NCBI RefSeq assembly: GCF_002903145.1
Contig: NZ_PPDJ01000007.1
Span: 124,001 to 188,000, forward strand
Reading direction: 5' to 3'
From: Halobacteriovorax sp. DA5
GTDB lineage: Bacteria; Bdellovibrionota; Bacteriovoracia; Bacteriovoracales; Bacteriovoracaceae
Length of the DNA: 64,000 nucleotides
Shown piece after piece: positions 17,961 to 25,829 of the stretch (positions are counted from its first letter, which is position 1; each line of letters begins with the position of its first letter). Under the pieces are notes generated by a model. The model searched no databases. It saw only the letters and a list, made by a program, of their open reading frames with translations, and was not told where the DNA came from. The position numbers were made by a program, and so were the translations under genes.

Positions 17961-18645
17961 AGCTCACCACCTTTGCCTTTTTCAAAAACTTAAGAGCAAT
18001 AAAAGTGAAATCAAACTCAAATTTCTTATCTGCAAAATTCAAGCTATGCTCGTTTGCATGATGATTATTTTGATACAGCTCCCCCATCATAAGAAAATCA
18101 ATTATAAGTGTATTCTTTGAATGATCATCGAGATCATGATTACGATACCCATATTTATGACCACACCAGTTCACAATAGCACCATGAATAGGACCTAAAA
18201 AGCTATGGATAGGAACAAGTAATAGATACCAATATGAATCAGTGAATAATAAATACATGAGCGCATATAACACGACAAAGAGCAACCTGACGAATACGGA
18301 ATCGGCAATAGCAACAACACTAGGATACCTCTCTTCTTGTGTCTCTGCGCTCATGTACTCTCTATAAGTTTGTAACATCATAGAGATAATATTTTTACTA
18401 ACAACAGGAGAATGCGGGTCTCCAACTACATCTGAATGCTTGTGATGATTTAAATGCAATGTACGGTAATGCTGTGGACGAAGAAAGCTTGGACCTTGCG
18501 AGAGAATCGTCAAGATTAAGAAAAACTTATCCCATGCAGGAGTTAGCTTACAAAGGCCATGCGAAATATAGCGATGTAAATAGAAAGACTGACAAAACAG
18601 CGATAAGTACCAATGTATAACTAAAAAGCTTATTGCAAAAACCAT
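17953..18645 (-). CDS. Membrane fatty acid desaturase
   Basis: This 230-residue integral-membrane di-iron enzyme of the acyl-lipid/acyl-CoA delta-9 desaturase superfamily has all three histidine boxes: HRYISHG (near 24-30), HLNHHKHSD (near 76-84) and NNHHANEHS (near 200), separated by membrane helices. GGAG lies upstream of ATG. In the operon it follows the second CFA-type methyltransferase by 21 bases, so its substrate is probably a methylated or unsaturated acyl chain on phospholipid. UfaD of the furan fatty acid pathway is a desaturase acting on a methyl-branched monoene; equivalence here is inference. Confidence 0.85.
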   Translation of the reverse strand: MVFAISFLVIHWYLSLFCQSFYLHRYISHGLCKLTPAWDKFFLILTILSQGPSFLRPQHYRTLHLNHHKHSDVVGDPHSPVVSKNIISMMLQTYREYMSAETQEERYPSVVAIADSVFVRLLFVVLYALMYLLFTDSYWYLLLVPIHSFLGPIHGAIVNWCGHKYGYRNHDLDDHSKNTLIIDFLMMGELYQNNHHANEHSLNFADKKFEFDFTFIALKFLKKAKVVSYE

Positions 18646-18666
18646 TACTTTCTCCGTCGAATTCGA

Positions 18667-19686
18667 CTACTTCTTTTCAAATAGGAAGTGTCCTACAAAC
18701 CACTCTTCACCATTGTCATAACCAAAAAGCTCCGCGCATGAAGCAAAGAAAATTTTCCAACGATGAAACCAAATATTTGCCTGATCTTCACCGTATGTAT
18801 TGGCCATGACTTTCATAATTTCACTGCGCTTTTTTTCCATATTCAGAAACCACTGCTCAGAAGTTTCTTGATAATTAGCGCCATTAACTTTCCATTTTTC
18901 AACTAATTTAAAGCTATCCTGAACCTTTTCAAAAAGATCAAAACTTGGCATAACACCACCAGTAAAGAAGTAGCGGCCCATCCAATTGTCTTCACCTTGT
19001 GTTTCAAAGAAATAAGAAGCATCTTTATGACAGAAGATATGGATAAATAATCTTCCGTCATCTTTTAGCCAAGACGCGACTTTCTTAAATAACGAATTAT
19101 AATTTCTCATATGTTCGAACATTTCAATTGAGACAATTCGATCAAACTTATTTTCGATATTAAAATCATTTATGTCGCAAGTTTTAATCTCTAAATTATT
19201 TAATGAACGCTCTTTAATACGCTCTTCAATAAACTCTCTTTGTCCATTTGAATTTGAGATAGCTGTAATTTTTGAGTTTGGGAATTTTCTTGCAAGAAAA
19301 AGACTCAGAGAACCCCACCCACAACCAAGCTCCAGAATGTCCATTCCATCGACAATTTGCGCTCTTTCACAATACTTTTCAAGCATCGCACTCTCTGCCT
19401 CATCAAGTGATGTTATTCCATTATCAAATAATGCACTTGAGTACTTAAGATTAGCACCTAGAACTAATTTAAAAAATTCAGGAGGTAGCTCATAATGTTG
19501 TTCATTTGCTTTATCAACGTCCTCGGCAATTAGTGATTTATTAAAGTCATTTATAATTCCAGACTTGTGAAATTCTAAATTTTTATTAATCTCATCCTTT
19601 CTTTGCTTAATGAGCTTTCTAATCCCCATTCTAATTAATGGATCAGGTATATAACCTCTTTCTGCGGCATTCATTAATATAGACAT
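18667..19686 (-). CDS. CFA-synthase-family SAM methyltransferase (short form)
   Basis: This 339-residue member of the cyclopropane-fatty-acyl-phospholipid synthase family lacks the N-terminal domain of classical Cfa. SAM motif I is ILELGCGWGSLSLFLA near residue 120, preceded by LKYSSALFDNG, which matches the family segment before the Rossmann core. The segment SIEMFEHMRNY carries the conserved Glu-His region. The strong TAGGAGG ribosome site is 5 bases from ATG. It is 9 bases after the longer paralogue. Short CFA-like enzymes also include N-methyltransferases of the coclaurine type. In this operon a second methylation of an acyl chain (as by FufM in dimethyl furan fatty acids) is the attractive reading. 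Confidence 0.8.
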   Translation of the reverse strand: MSILMNAAERGYIPDPLIRMGIRKLIKQRKDEINKNLEFHKSGIINDFNKSLIAEDVDKANEQHYELPPEFFKLVLGANLKYSSALFDNGITSLDEAESAMLEKYCERAQIVDGMDILELGCGWGSLSLFLARKFPNSKITAISNSNGQREFIEERIKERSLNNLEIKTCDINDFNIENKFDRIVSIEMFEHMRNYNSLFKKVASWLKDDGRLFIHIFCHKDASYFFETQGEDNWMGRYFFTGGVMPSFDLFEKVQDSFKLVEKWKVNGANYQETSEQWFLNMEKKRSEIMKVMANTYGEDQANIWFHRWKIFFASCAELFGYDNGEEWFVGHFLFEKK

Positions 19687-19695
19687 CTTATCCTC

Positions 19696-20952
19696 CTAAG
19701 ATCTGTATAGTGGTTTTCCAAATACTAAGTGAGAAACACCAATGGCCCTTTCACTAAATCCGCCAATGCAATATGAAAAATAAAAGTTCCAAAGTCTTTT
19801 AAATTGTTCATCCTCACCGAGCTTTGGAATTTTATAAGTTTCGTGATTAAAACGATTTTGCCATTCTTCAAGTGTTCGTACATAATCCTGAGCAAAGTCA
19901 ATTTGAGAGTATAAACGTAAATCAGTTACTTTCTTTGCAGAACCTAAGACCGCATGAATTGAAGGTATAAAGCTTCCAGGAAAAATAAATTTCTTAATAA
20001 AATCTAATTCTTTCACTGCACGATCATATTCTTGGTCATTAATCGTAATAATTTGTAAAAGGGCAAGACCATCTTCCTTTAATACATCTGATATTTTTTG
20101 AATATAAGTGTTCAAGAACTTCTCACCAACTGCTTCAATCATCTCAATAGAAACAACTCGATCATACTTACCTTCTAAGAGACGATAATCCTTTTTTAAT
20201 AGTGTAATTCGATCCTCAAGACCTGCTGCTTTAATCCTTCTTTCTGCTTCAATATATTGATTTTCCGAAATCGTTGTTGTTGTTACATGGCAGTCATATG
20301 CTTGGGCCAGATGAATGGCAAGTGCACCCCAACCCGTACCAATTTCAAGAATATGATCACCTGCTCTAATATTGAGTCTTTCACCGATAGTTTTAAGCTT
20401 ATACTGCTGGGCCTCTTCTAGCGTTGAATTTTCATTTGCAAAAATTGCACTTGAATACATCATCGAGTCATCGAGAAAGTGCTTAAATAATTCGTCAGGT
20501 AAATCATAATGGGCCTCAATATTCTTTTTTGAACCATCAATTGTATTTCTGTTTTGCCAATACTCAATAAAACGAGCAGGCTTTAAAAGGTTTACAAACC
20601 CTGCATCCATTTCACTTAAAAGTGTCTTATTAATAGCAAAAGCTCTCATGACATTACTTAAATTCGGTGTATCCCACTTCTTTAAGATATAGGATTCTGC
20701 TGCTCCAATTGAGCCTTTGATAAAAATATCTGTGAAGAAAGTTTGGTCATGAATGATCATTTCAGCACTAATTCGTTGCTCTCCTCGACCTAGGATATGT
20801 TTTTCATCGCCAACATATATCGTTAGACGAACATTTTCTAGTAAGGCCAATTTCTTTATAATCCCATCTCGAAGAGTTCTAAGAAGAATACCTGGCCTTT
20901 GATCCTTATTGAGCAATTGTGATTTCTCTATTGTTTTTATATCTGGTTTCAT
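19696..20952 (-). CDS. Cyclopropane/methyl fatty-acyl-phospholipid synthase
   Basis: This 418-residue enzyme transfers a methyl or methylene group from SAM to the double bond of phospholipid acyl chains at the inner membrane. It has the full N-terminal lipid-binding domain (residues 1-130), the substrate segment DDSMMYSSAIF, SAM motif I ILEIGTGWGALAIHLA near 200, and VSIEMIEAVGEKF. The ending, YCIGGFSERAIGVSHLVFGKP, matches the C-terminus of the COG2230 proteins in ChrR clusters. An AAGGAG ribosome site precedes ATG. It may make cyclopropane, 11-methyl or related chains; the ChrR context favours the UfaM-like methylase role. Confidence 0.88.
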   Translation of the reverse strand: MKPDIKTIEKSQLLNKDQRPGILLRTLRDGIIKKLALLENVRLTIYVGDEKHILGRGEQRISAEMIIHDQTFFTDIFIKGSIGAAESYILKKWDTPNLSNVMRAFAINKTLLSEMDAGFVNLLKPARFIEYWQNRNTIDGSKKNIEAHYDLPDELFKHFLDDSMMYSSAIFANENSTLEEAQQYKLKTIGERLNIRAGDHILEIGTGWGALAIHLAQAYDCHVTTTTISENQYIEAERRIKAAGLEDRITLLKKDYRLLEGKYDRVVSIEMIEAVGEKFLNTYIQKISDVLKEDGLALLQIITINDQEYDRAVKELDFIKKFIFPGSFIPSIHAVLGSAKKVTDLRLYSQIDFAQDYVRTLEEWQNRFNHETYKIPKLGEDEQFKRLWNFYFSYCIGGFSERAIGVSHLVFGKPLYRS

Positions 20953-20954
20953 AA

Positions 20955-21740
20955 CTACTCCTTTATATTCGCTTGTGAAAATAGACTTCTTCGACTATCT
21001 GGATTTGGGTGATCATAAAAAGGAATTCCTTTTACCCACAACTTGAATGCTTGAAAATATATTCCTAAAACTACCTTCACTGTCATAAATGGAAATTTTA
21101 GTAACATTCTATTGAGAGATTTTTTTGATGCCTGTACTTTCTTAAGATTCATGCTTGCGAAGAAAACACTTTCATCCTTATCAAATGTATCCATTTTGAT
21201 TTTCAAAACTTCACTAGGAAGAGAAAAACTCCACTGATATGCAAGAGACATTGGAAAAAATGGTGAGACATGAAATTCTTTCTTGAAAGCAGCTTCAATG
21301 TCATTTACGGAAAGACTTTTTCTTGCATCCACAACATAGCAAAACCTTTCACCCCATGGAGTATTTTCAATCTCGGCCATGATCGCTTCAATCTCATTGT
21401 TCTTATTAAAGCAGTAGTAGAATGTTACAGGATTAAAGCAATGGCCAAAGTACCTTAGGCTAGTCAACATTCTAACTGGGCCATCAGTGTTGCGCCCTAG
21501 ATGTTTTGCAACAGTATTTAATACTTCGTCCTTAAGGTCCTTACTTGTATCACCGTGATAGTCACTTCTTTTAAAATAGCAAAGGTTACGTTTAAGATAT
21601 GACCAAAAGCGTGACATAGAAAAAAAGTTTTCAATCTCATCTAGATCTAAATAAACGAGAAAAAGATTATATTTAAAGTAATGTTTCTTTGGTAAGGAGC
21701 GAGAATGCACGACACTGCCTTGATAAAGACATGAGTTCAT
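20955..21740 (-). CDS. DUF1365 (COG3496) protein
   Basis: This 261-residue protein of the DUF1365 family has the typical opening SCLYQGSVVHSRSLPKKHYFKYNLFLVYLDLDE (residues 3-35), then LTSLRYFGHCFNPVTFYYCF and EIENTPWGERFCYV. The biochemical role is not established, but it accompanies CFA-type enzymes and a COG2907 flavoprotein in ChrR/sigmaE-controlled clusters of many Proteobacteria. Its ATG overlaps the flavoprotein stop (ATGA) and it ends 2 bases before the CFA gene, so all three are translationally linked. A short amphipathic stretch near 215-235 could touch the membrane. Confidence 0.88.
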   Translation of the reverse strand: MNSCLYQGSVVHSRSLPKKHYFKYNLFLVYLDLDEIENFFSMSRFWSYLKRNLCYFKRSDYHGDTSKDLKDEVLNTVAKHLGRNTDGPVRMLTSLRYFGHCFNPVTFYYCFNKNNEIEAIMAEIENTPWGERFCYVVDARKSLSVNDIEAAFKKEFHVSPFFPMSLAYQWSFSLPSEVLKIKMDTFDKDESVFFASMNLKKVQASKKSLNRMLLKFPFMTVKVVLGIYFQAFKLWVKGIPFYDHPNPDSRRSLFSQANIKE

Positions 21741-22975
21741 AACTCCTCCAATTTCTCGATAACTCTTAATGCACTAAAGACACCATCTTCATGGAATCCA
21801 TTTCTCCAATAGGCACCACAATAATATGTGCGATTATGCCCACTAATCTCGTGCCATTTGGCCTGCGCCCTCATCCCGTCGAGAGTAAATAAGGGGTGCA
21901 TATAATTTAGTTCTTTTAGAATTGCTTCATTCTTAATTGGTCGATATGGATTTAAGGTAACATTGAAATTCTTATGAAAATTTATTCCTTGTAGAATATT
22001 CATATTGTAAGTCACAGTGGAGCCAACAGACTTTTCAACAGGTAATTGATAGTTCCATGCCGCTACTGCAAGAGATCTCTTAGGTAGAAAACTGTCGTCA
22101 GTATGCAAGAATGTTGGATTCGCAACATAAGGAATTGCAGAAAGTAACTCAGCTTCTTTCTCTGAAGGATCAGCTAATAACTTTAATGCTGTATCAGAAT
22201 GTGTTGCAATGATAACTTGATCGAAGCTTTCACGTCCTATATTGGTTTCAATAATTACTTGACCTTGCTCACGAGTAATACTTTTCACTGGAGTGTTTAG
22301 CCTTACTGAATCCTTAAAATGGGCCAGCATTTTCTTTATATAAGAATTTGAGCCACCATCAATGACATACCATTGAGGTCTATCATCAACTTCTAAAAAA
22401 CCATGGTTTTCAAAGAAACGTAAAACAAATTTTGCAGGAAAGCGCCAAACATCAATAGGGTCAGTCGACCACACGGCGGCCATCATTGGTACGATATAAT
22501 ATTCAATGACACTCTTCTTTACACCTCTTGTTTCAAAGAAATGAGAAAGGGAAATATCGCCAGAATCATTAGACAAGAATTCCTTGGCCTTCTTATTAAA
22601 GTCAATAATTCCATTAATCATCGAATAAAACCAAGGTCTGAAGAGATTTCTTCTTTGAGCAAATAAAGTATTTAGTGTCGTTCCATTATATTCCAGCCCA
22701 GTCCTGTCGCAATGAACACTAAAGCTCATGGTTGTAGGCTTATAAGCGACATCAAGCTCTTCCATTAGGCGCAAGAAATTAGGATAAGTCTTCTTATTAA
22801 AAACAATAAAGCCGGTATCTATTCTAAACTCTTCTCCTTCATAATCAATTTCATGTGTATGAGTGTGACCACCAAGATAATCATTGGCCTCAAATAGCGT
22901 AATATCGTGCTTTTTCGAAAGTTTATAGGCACATGTAAGCCCAGAGATACCAGAGCCAATAATTGCAATTCTCAT
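21737..22975 (-). CDS. FAD-dependent amine-oxidase-fold protein (COG2907)
   Basis: This 412-residue NAD(P)/FAD-binding protein has the dinucleotide motif IIGSGISGLTCAYKL at 5-19 and the FAD-contacting EANDYLGGHTHTH at 34-46. TGFIVFNKKTYPNF and the C-terminal YYCGAYWRNGFHEDGV match COG2907 members. It belongs to the amine oxidase/phytoene desaturase fold, so oxidation or desaturation of an acyl chain is conceivable. It starts within the stop of the upstream gene (TAATG) and ends overlapping DUF1365, placing it inside the stress-lipid operon. The reaction is not established. Confidence 0.88.
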   Translation of the reverse strand: MRIAIIGSGISGLTCAYKLSKKHDITLFEANDYLGGHTHTHEIDYEGEEFRIDTGFIVFNKKTYPNFLRLMEELDVAYKPTTMSFSVHCDRTGLEYNGTTLNTLFAQRRNLFRPWFYSMINGIIDFNKKAKEFLSNDSGDISLSHFFETRGVKKSVIEYYIVPMMAAVWSTDPIDVWRFPAKFVLRFFENHGFLEVDDRPQWYVIDGGSNSYIKKMLAHFKDSVRLNTPVKSITREQGQVIIETNIGRESFDQVIIATHSDTALKLLADPSEKEAELLSAIPYVANPTFLHTDDSFLPKRSLAVAAWNYQLPVEKSVGSTVTYNMNILQGINFHKNFNVTLNPYRPIKNEAILKELNYMHPLFTLDGMRAQAKWHEISGHNRTYYCGAYWRNGFHEDGVFSALRVIEKLEEL

Positions 22976-24258
22976 TACTGCCCCTTTAGCCTATTTTTGA
23001 TGTACTTTATAAGTGAACCTAGTACTGGTATATGCTGATAGATAAATTCACCCATATCAAAATAGTCTCGATGATAACTAACTAGTCCATCATCATTAAA
23101 TTTAATAACAGAGTTTCCATGTAAGATAACTGGTTTACCAGAATTCAAATTAGGAGTAGTTAGAATCATCTTCCAAACTGCAACATGATGATTACCATTT
23201 GAAATAATTTCAGAAAATTCGAAACGAATGTCTTCAACTCCCTGATAAATTCCCTGATAGTAGGCCTTTACCTCTTTAAGCCCTCTATGTTCTCCTATTG
23301 GGTCAATGAAGAGAGTTTTTTGGTCATAAAAGCCATCAAGAATATCAATATTATCTGCTCTTAGCTCATTAAATACCTTTTCAATTCTCTGTGCTTGTTG
23401 ATTTTGAGTATTTAGATATTGTGCTCTTAATTCCTTCACTGTAACTCCTCCAATTAAACAAACGATTAAGGCTACTTTTACGACTTTCTTTGGAAACCAT
23501 ATTAAGAAGCGATTTGTTCTTAATTGATAATCTCGATAACGTTCACCTTTAGTCTTTAATGACGACTCCTCCGCTGGAGGAACCCCTGTTACACAAGTAA
23601 TTAGGTAGAGCATGATAATATATGGGACGAAGCCGACAAGAGAGATGGGGCGGCTCAGATCTAGTCCATAAATCCCATACGATAACCAGATTAATGTTTC
23701 AAAGAAGTAATTCGGATGACGAGAGTACTTCCATAATCCGATATCACAAACTTTACCTTTATTATCCTTATTGGATACAAAACGTTTAAGTTGGCCATCT
23801 GCTATTAGCTCTCCAATAAGAGCGCCAGCAAAAAGAAGTATTGCCACAAGATTAAAAATTGTAATCTCCCCTGGCCCTAAAAGAAACAGAGGAGCCGATA
23901 AGATCACTGTTAAAATGCCCTCTGCGACAAAGAGTCCATAGAGATAGACACCATACATGACCTTCCACTTTTTCTTTAAATTTGAATAGCGACTATCTTC
24001 CCCCGTTTTTCTAATTCTTTGAAATAAATGTGAACTTAAGCGAAGAGACCAAAATGTATAAAGTAGACATAGTATTAGAGCATTGGCCGATTCTGCTAAT
24101 TGCGGTCGAGAAAATAATAGTGTGCCAACAACGATCAGAAAACTTGAGCTCCAGTAAAAGTCTAAATATGAGAATATTTTAATATTCAAAGAAATGAACC
24201 ACCCTATCGTGAAATATAGAAGCACTAAAAATAGAATAAGCATGATTAGTTCAAACAC
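22975..24258 (-). CDS. Fusion of DUF1295 membrane reductase-like domain and NTF2/SnoaL-like domain
   Basis: The N-terminal 270 residues form 6-7 membrane helices of the DUF1295 / steroid 5-alpha-reductase-like group, with the signature GLWKYSRHPNYFFE and GERYRDYQ near the end of the domain. One more membrane helix (VALIVCLIGGVTV) leads to an NTF2-like domain of about 140 residues (DNIDILDGFYDQ, FIDPIGEHRG, YHRDYFDMGEF). In related clusters these two domains are, as I recall, usually separate genes. The start is GTG at 24258, preceded 6 bases earlier by AAAGGA. The longer frame from 24303 would begin upstream of the probable transcription start. First gene of the seven-gene operon. Confidence 0.82.
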   Translation of the reverse strand: MFELIMLILFLVLLYFTIGWFISLNIKIFSYLDFYWSSSFLIVVGTLLFSRPQLAESANALILCLLYTFWSLRLSSHLFQRIRKTGEDSRYSNLKKKWKVMYGVYLYGLFVAEGILTVILSAPLFLLGPGEITIFNLVAILLFAGALIGELIADGQLKRFVSNKDNKGKVCDIGLWKYSRHPNYFFETLIWLSYGIYGLDLSRPISLVGFVPYIIMLYLITCVTGVPPAEESSLKTKGERYRDYQLRTNRFLIWFPKKVVKVALIVCLIGGVTVKELRAQYLNTQNQQAQRIEKVFNELRADNIDILDGFYDQKTLFIDPIGEHRGLKEVKAYYQGIYQGVEDIRFEFSEIISNGNHHVAVWKMILTTPNLNSGKPVILHGNSVIKFNDDGLVSYHRDYFDMGEFIYQHIPVLGSLIKYIKNRLKGQ

Positions 24259-24286
24259 GGTCGATCCTTTATTTGTCTTATGCTTA

Positions 24287-24316
24287 TAGGTACGGCGGAT
24301 CAAAGAGAATGGATCA
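24287..24316 (-). promoter_or_regulatory. ECF (ChrR-type) promoter for the lipid operon
   Basis: Reading leftward, TGATCC (24316-24311) is followed by 18 bases and TACCTA (24292-24287). TGATCC is the -35 element known for Rhodobacter sphaeroides sigmaE, the partner of ChrR. The predicted transcript would begin near 24280, leaving a leader of about 20 bases with AAAGGA before the GTG start. The same layout occurs on the opposite strand 67 bases away. Confidence 0.7.
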
Positions 24317-24382
24317 CTTCCTGAAAAAAAAAGTCATTTCTGCCACTATTATTAGCTACTTATAATTATTTTTTTTTTGCTG

Positions 24383-24412
24383 TGATCCAAATATGAGAGT
24401 TTGACGTATCAA
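24383..24412 (+). promoter_or_regulatory. ECF (ChrR-type) autoregulatory promoter for sigma-chrR
   Basis: TGATCC (24383-24388), 18 bases, then TATCAA (24407-24412) precedes the sigma factor gene, matching the element on the opposite strand in sequence and spacing. Transcription would start near 24420, which excludes the ATG at 24418 and supports the GTG at 24508. A ten-base T-run lies just upstream, as often seen near ECF promoters. Confidence 0.7.
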
Positions 24413-24507
24413 GTAATATGAAGGCATTTAGTGCAGCAAATGACTTACTAAGTAACACGTGCATAAATTATGCTACAATAATTCCTATTATTGGGAGAGC
24501 AGAAAAA

Positions 24508-25074
24508 GTGCAGTTAAGTCTTATCGATATAGAGCATTTGCTTATGCAAATTGCGAATGAGAAATCAAAGGAAGCTTTTAAAAAGCTTTTTGATTTCTAT
24601 TATCCAAAAATAATTGGATATGGAATTAAGGGAGGACTTTCTAAGGAGCAAGCTGCCGACATGGCCCAAGAGGTCATGCTTAAAATATGGAAGAATGCCC
24701 AACTTTACAATAATGAAAAAGGAAATATTAATACTTGGGTTTATGCGATTGTGAGAAATCAAAAGTACGATATGCTCAGAAAACAAAGTCGTGACCCCTT
24801 AAGTATTATTGGTGCTGATGATATTTTTGATGATGAACATCTTCTGCAGCAAGAAGATGAAGACTACAATAGTGAAGATATCTATCACCTAGCATATACA
24901 AAAGAAATGATAACTAAACTTTCAAGTGAACAACAGGAAGTCCTTAATGGAGTTTACCAACAAGGATTAACGCAAAAAGAATATGCCGATCAAGAGAAGC
25001 TCCCTCTAGGAACCGTTAAGTCCCGTATTCGCTTGGCCATTAAAAACTTAAAGATTATTTTGGAGGAAAAGTGA
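24508..25074 (+). CDS. ECF sigma factor, ChrR-associated
   Basis: This is a 188-residue extracytoplasmic-function sigma factor. Region 2 spans FKKLFDFYYPKIIGYGIKGG, ADMAQEVMLKIWKNAQLY and the -10 contact segment NINTWVYAIVRNQKYDMLRK. Region 4 is SEQQEVLNGVYQQGLTQKEYADQEK followed by LPLGTVKSRIRLAIKNLK, the HTH that reads the -35. The start is GTG at 24508, with GGGAG 10 bases upstream; this gives the usual family length. Its stop overlaps the GTG of chrR (GTGA), and GGAGG within its last codons serves chrR, which couples sigma to anti-sigma production. Confidence 0.9.
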   Translation: MQLSLIDIEHLLMQIANEKSKEAFKKLFDFYYPKIIGYGIKGGLSKEQAADMAQEVMLKIWKNAQLYNNEKGNINTWVYAIVRNQKYDMLRKQSRDPLSIIGADDIFDDEHLLQQEDEDYNSEDIYHLAYTKEMITKLSSEQQEVLNGVYQQGLTQKEYADQEKLPLGTVKSRIRLAIKNLKIILEEK

Positions 25075-25760
25075 GAAAACTTTATCATCCAGGCATTGAT
25101 TTAATAAAAAAATATGAATCTGGTGAACTAGATGCCGGACTAGGTCTTCTAGTAAAGACTCATTTAAATGGATGTGAAGCATGTCGTATGCAAGCAGCCT
25201 CTGAGCTTGAAAAACAAGCAGATGAATTCTTTCACTCAAGTTCACATGTCAAATTAACTCAAGAAGATAGTGATGACATTTTCAATAATTTATTTAACAG
25301 TATTGAAGCCTCTGAACCGAAGCTTAAGAAACCTGCACCAGGGCCTTCGAAGATAAGCTTTCACAATAAGGTCTTCACATTACCAGACACTCTCTCTTTT
25401 ATTTCCGATAAGGAAATTCACTGGAAAGAGTTCGGACAAAATAGCGCCGTTGCACAAGTTACTTCAGGCAAGGCCGGTGGTCTATTCTTTATCTACCTTG
25501 GGCCAGGGGAAACAATTCCTAAACACGGTCACCATGGCAGAGAGTATAGCTATGTTCTTGACGGTTACTATAGCAGTGATGGCCACAAGCTTGATACTGG
25601 AGATTTCTCTACATTTGAAGAATCTGATACTCATGAACCATCGACAACAAGTGAAGATGGCTGCTTGGTAATATCTTGGGTTGAAAATCGTTTGAACTTT
25701 CTCCACGGAGTTTTTGCGCCGCTAAATCGACTTCTCTGGTGGTACTTAAAGCGTTCATAG
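25071..25760 (+). CDS. chrR: ChrR-type zinc anti-sigma factor with cupin domain
   Basis: This 229-residue cytoplasmic anti-sigma factor holds the ECF factor inactive until singlet oxygen or organic peroxide triggers its loss. The zinc anti-sigma domain has His6, His31, Cys35 and Cys38 (HLNGCEAC), the same numbers I recall for Rhodobacter sphaeroides ChrR. The C-terminal cupin domain has His152, His154, Glu158 and His188, with the same spacings as the ChrR metal site (HxHxxxE, then 30 residues to His). GTG start, overlapping the sigma gene by 4 bases. Confidence 0.92.
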   Translation: MRKLYHPGIDLIKKYESGELDAGLGLLVKTHLNGCEACRMQAASELEKQADEFFHSSSHVKLTQEDSDDIFNNLFNSIEASEPKLKKPAPGPSKISFHNKVFTLPDTLSFISDKEIHWKEFGQNSAVAQVTSGKAGGLFFIYLGPGETIPKHGHHGREYSYVLDGYYSSDGHKLDTGDFSTFEESDTHEPSTTSEDGCLVISWVENRLNFLHGVFAPLNRLLWWYLKRS

Positions 25761-25829
25761 TTGAACTAAACTAAAAATCACTAAACAGTTTTTATTTCAA
25801 TATTGTTTTAGATAAAGTAGAATACTCTT

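Noticed and set aside
24361..24380. T-run as a terminator
   Set aside because: No stem precedes it on either strand; it fits better as AT-rich upstream promoter sequence.
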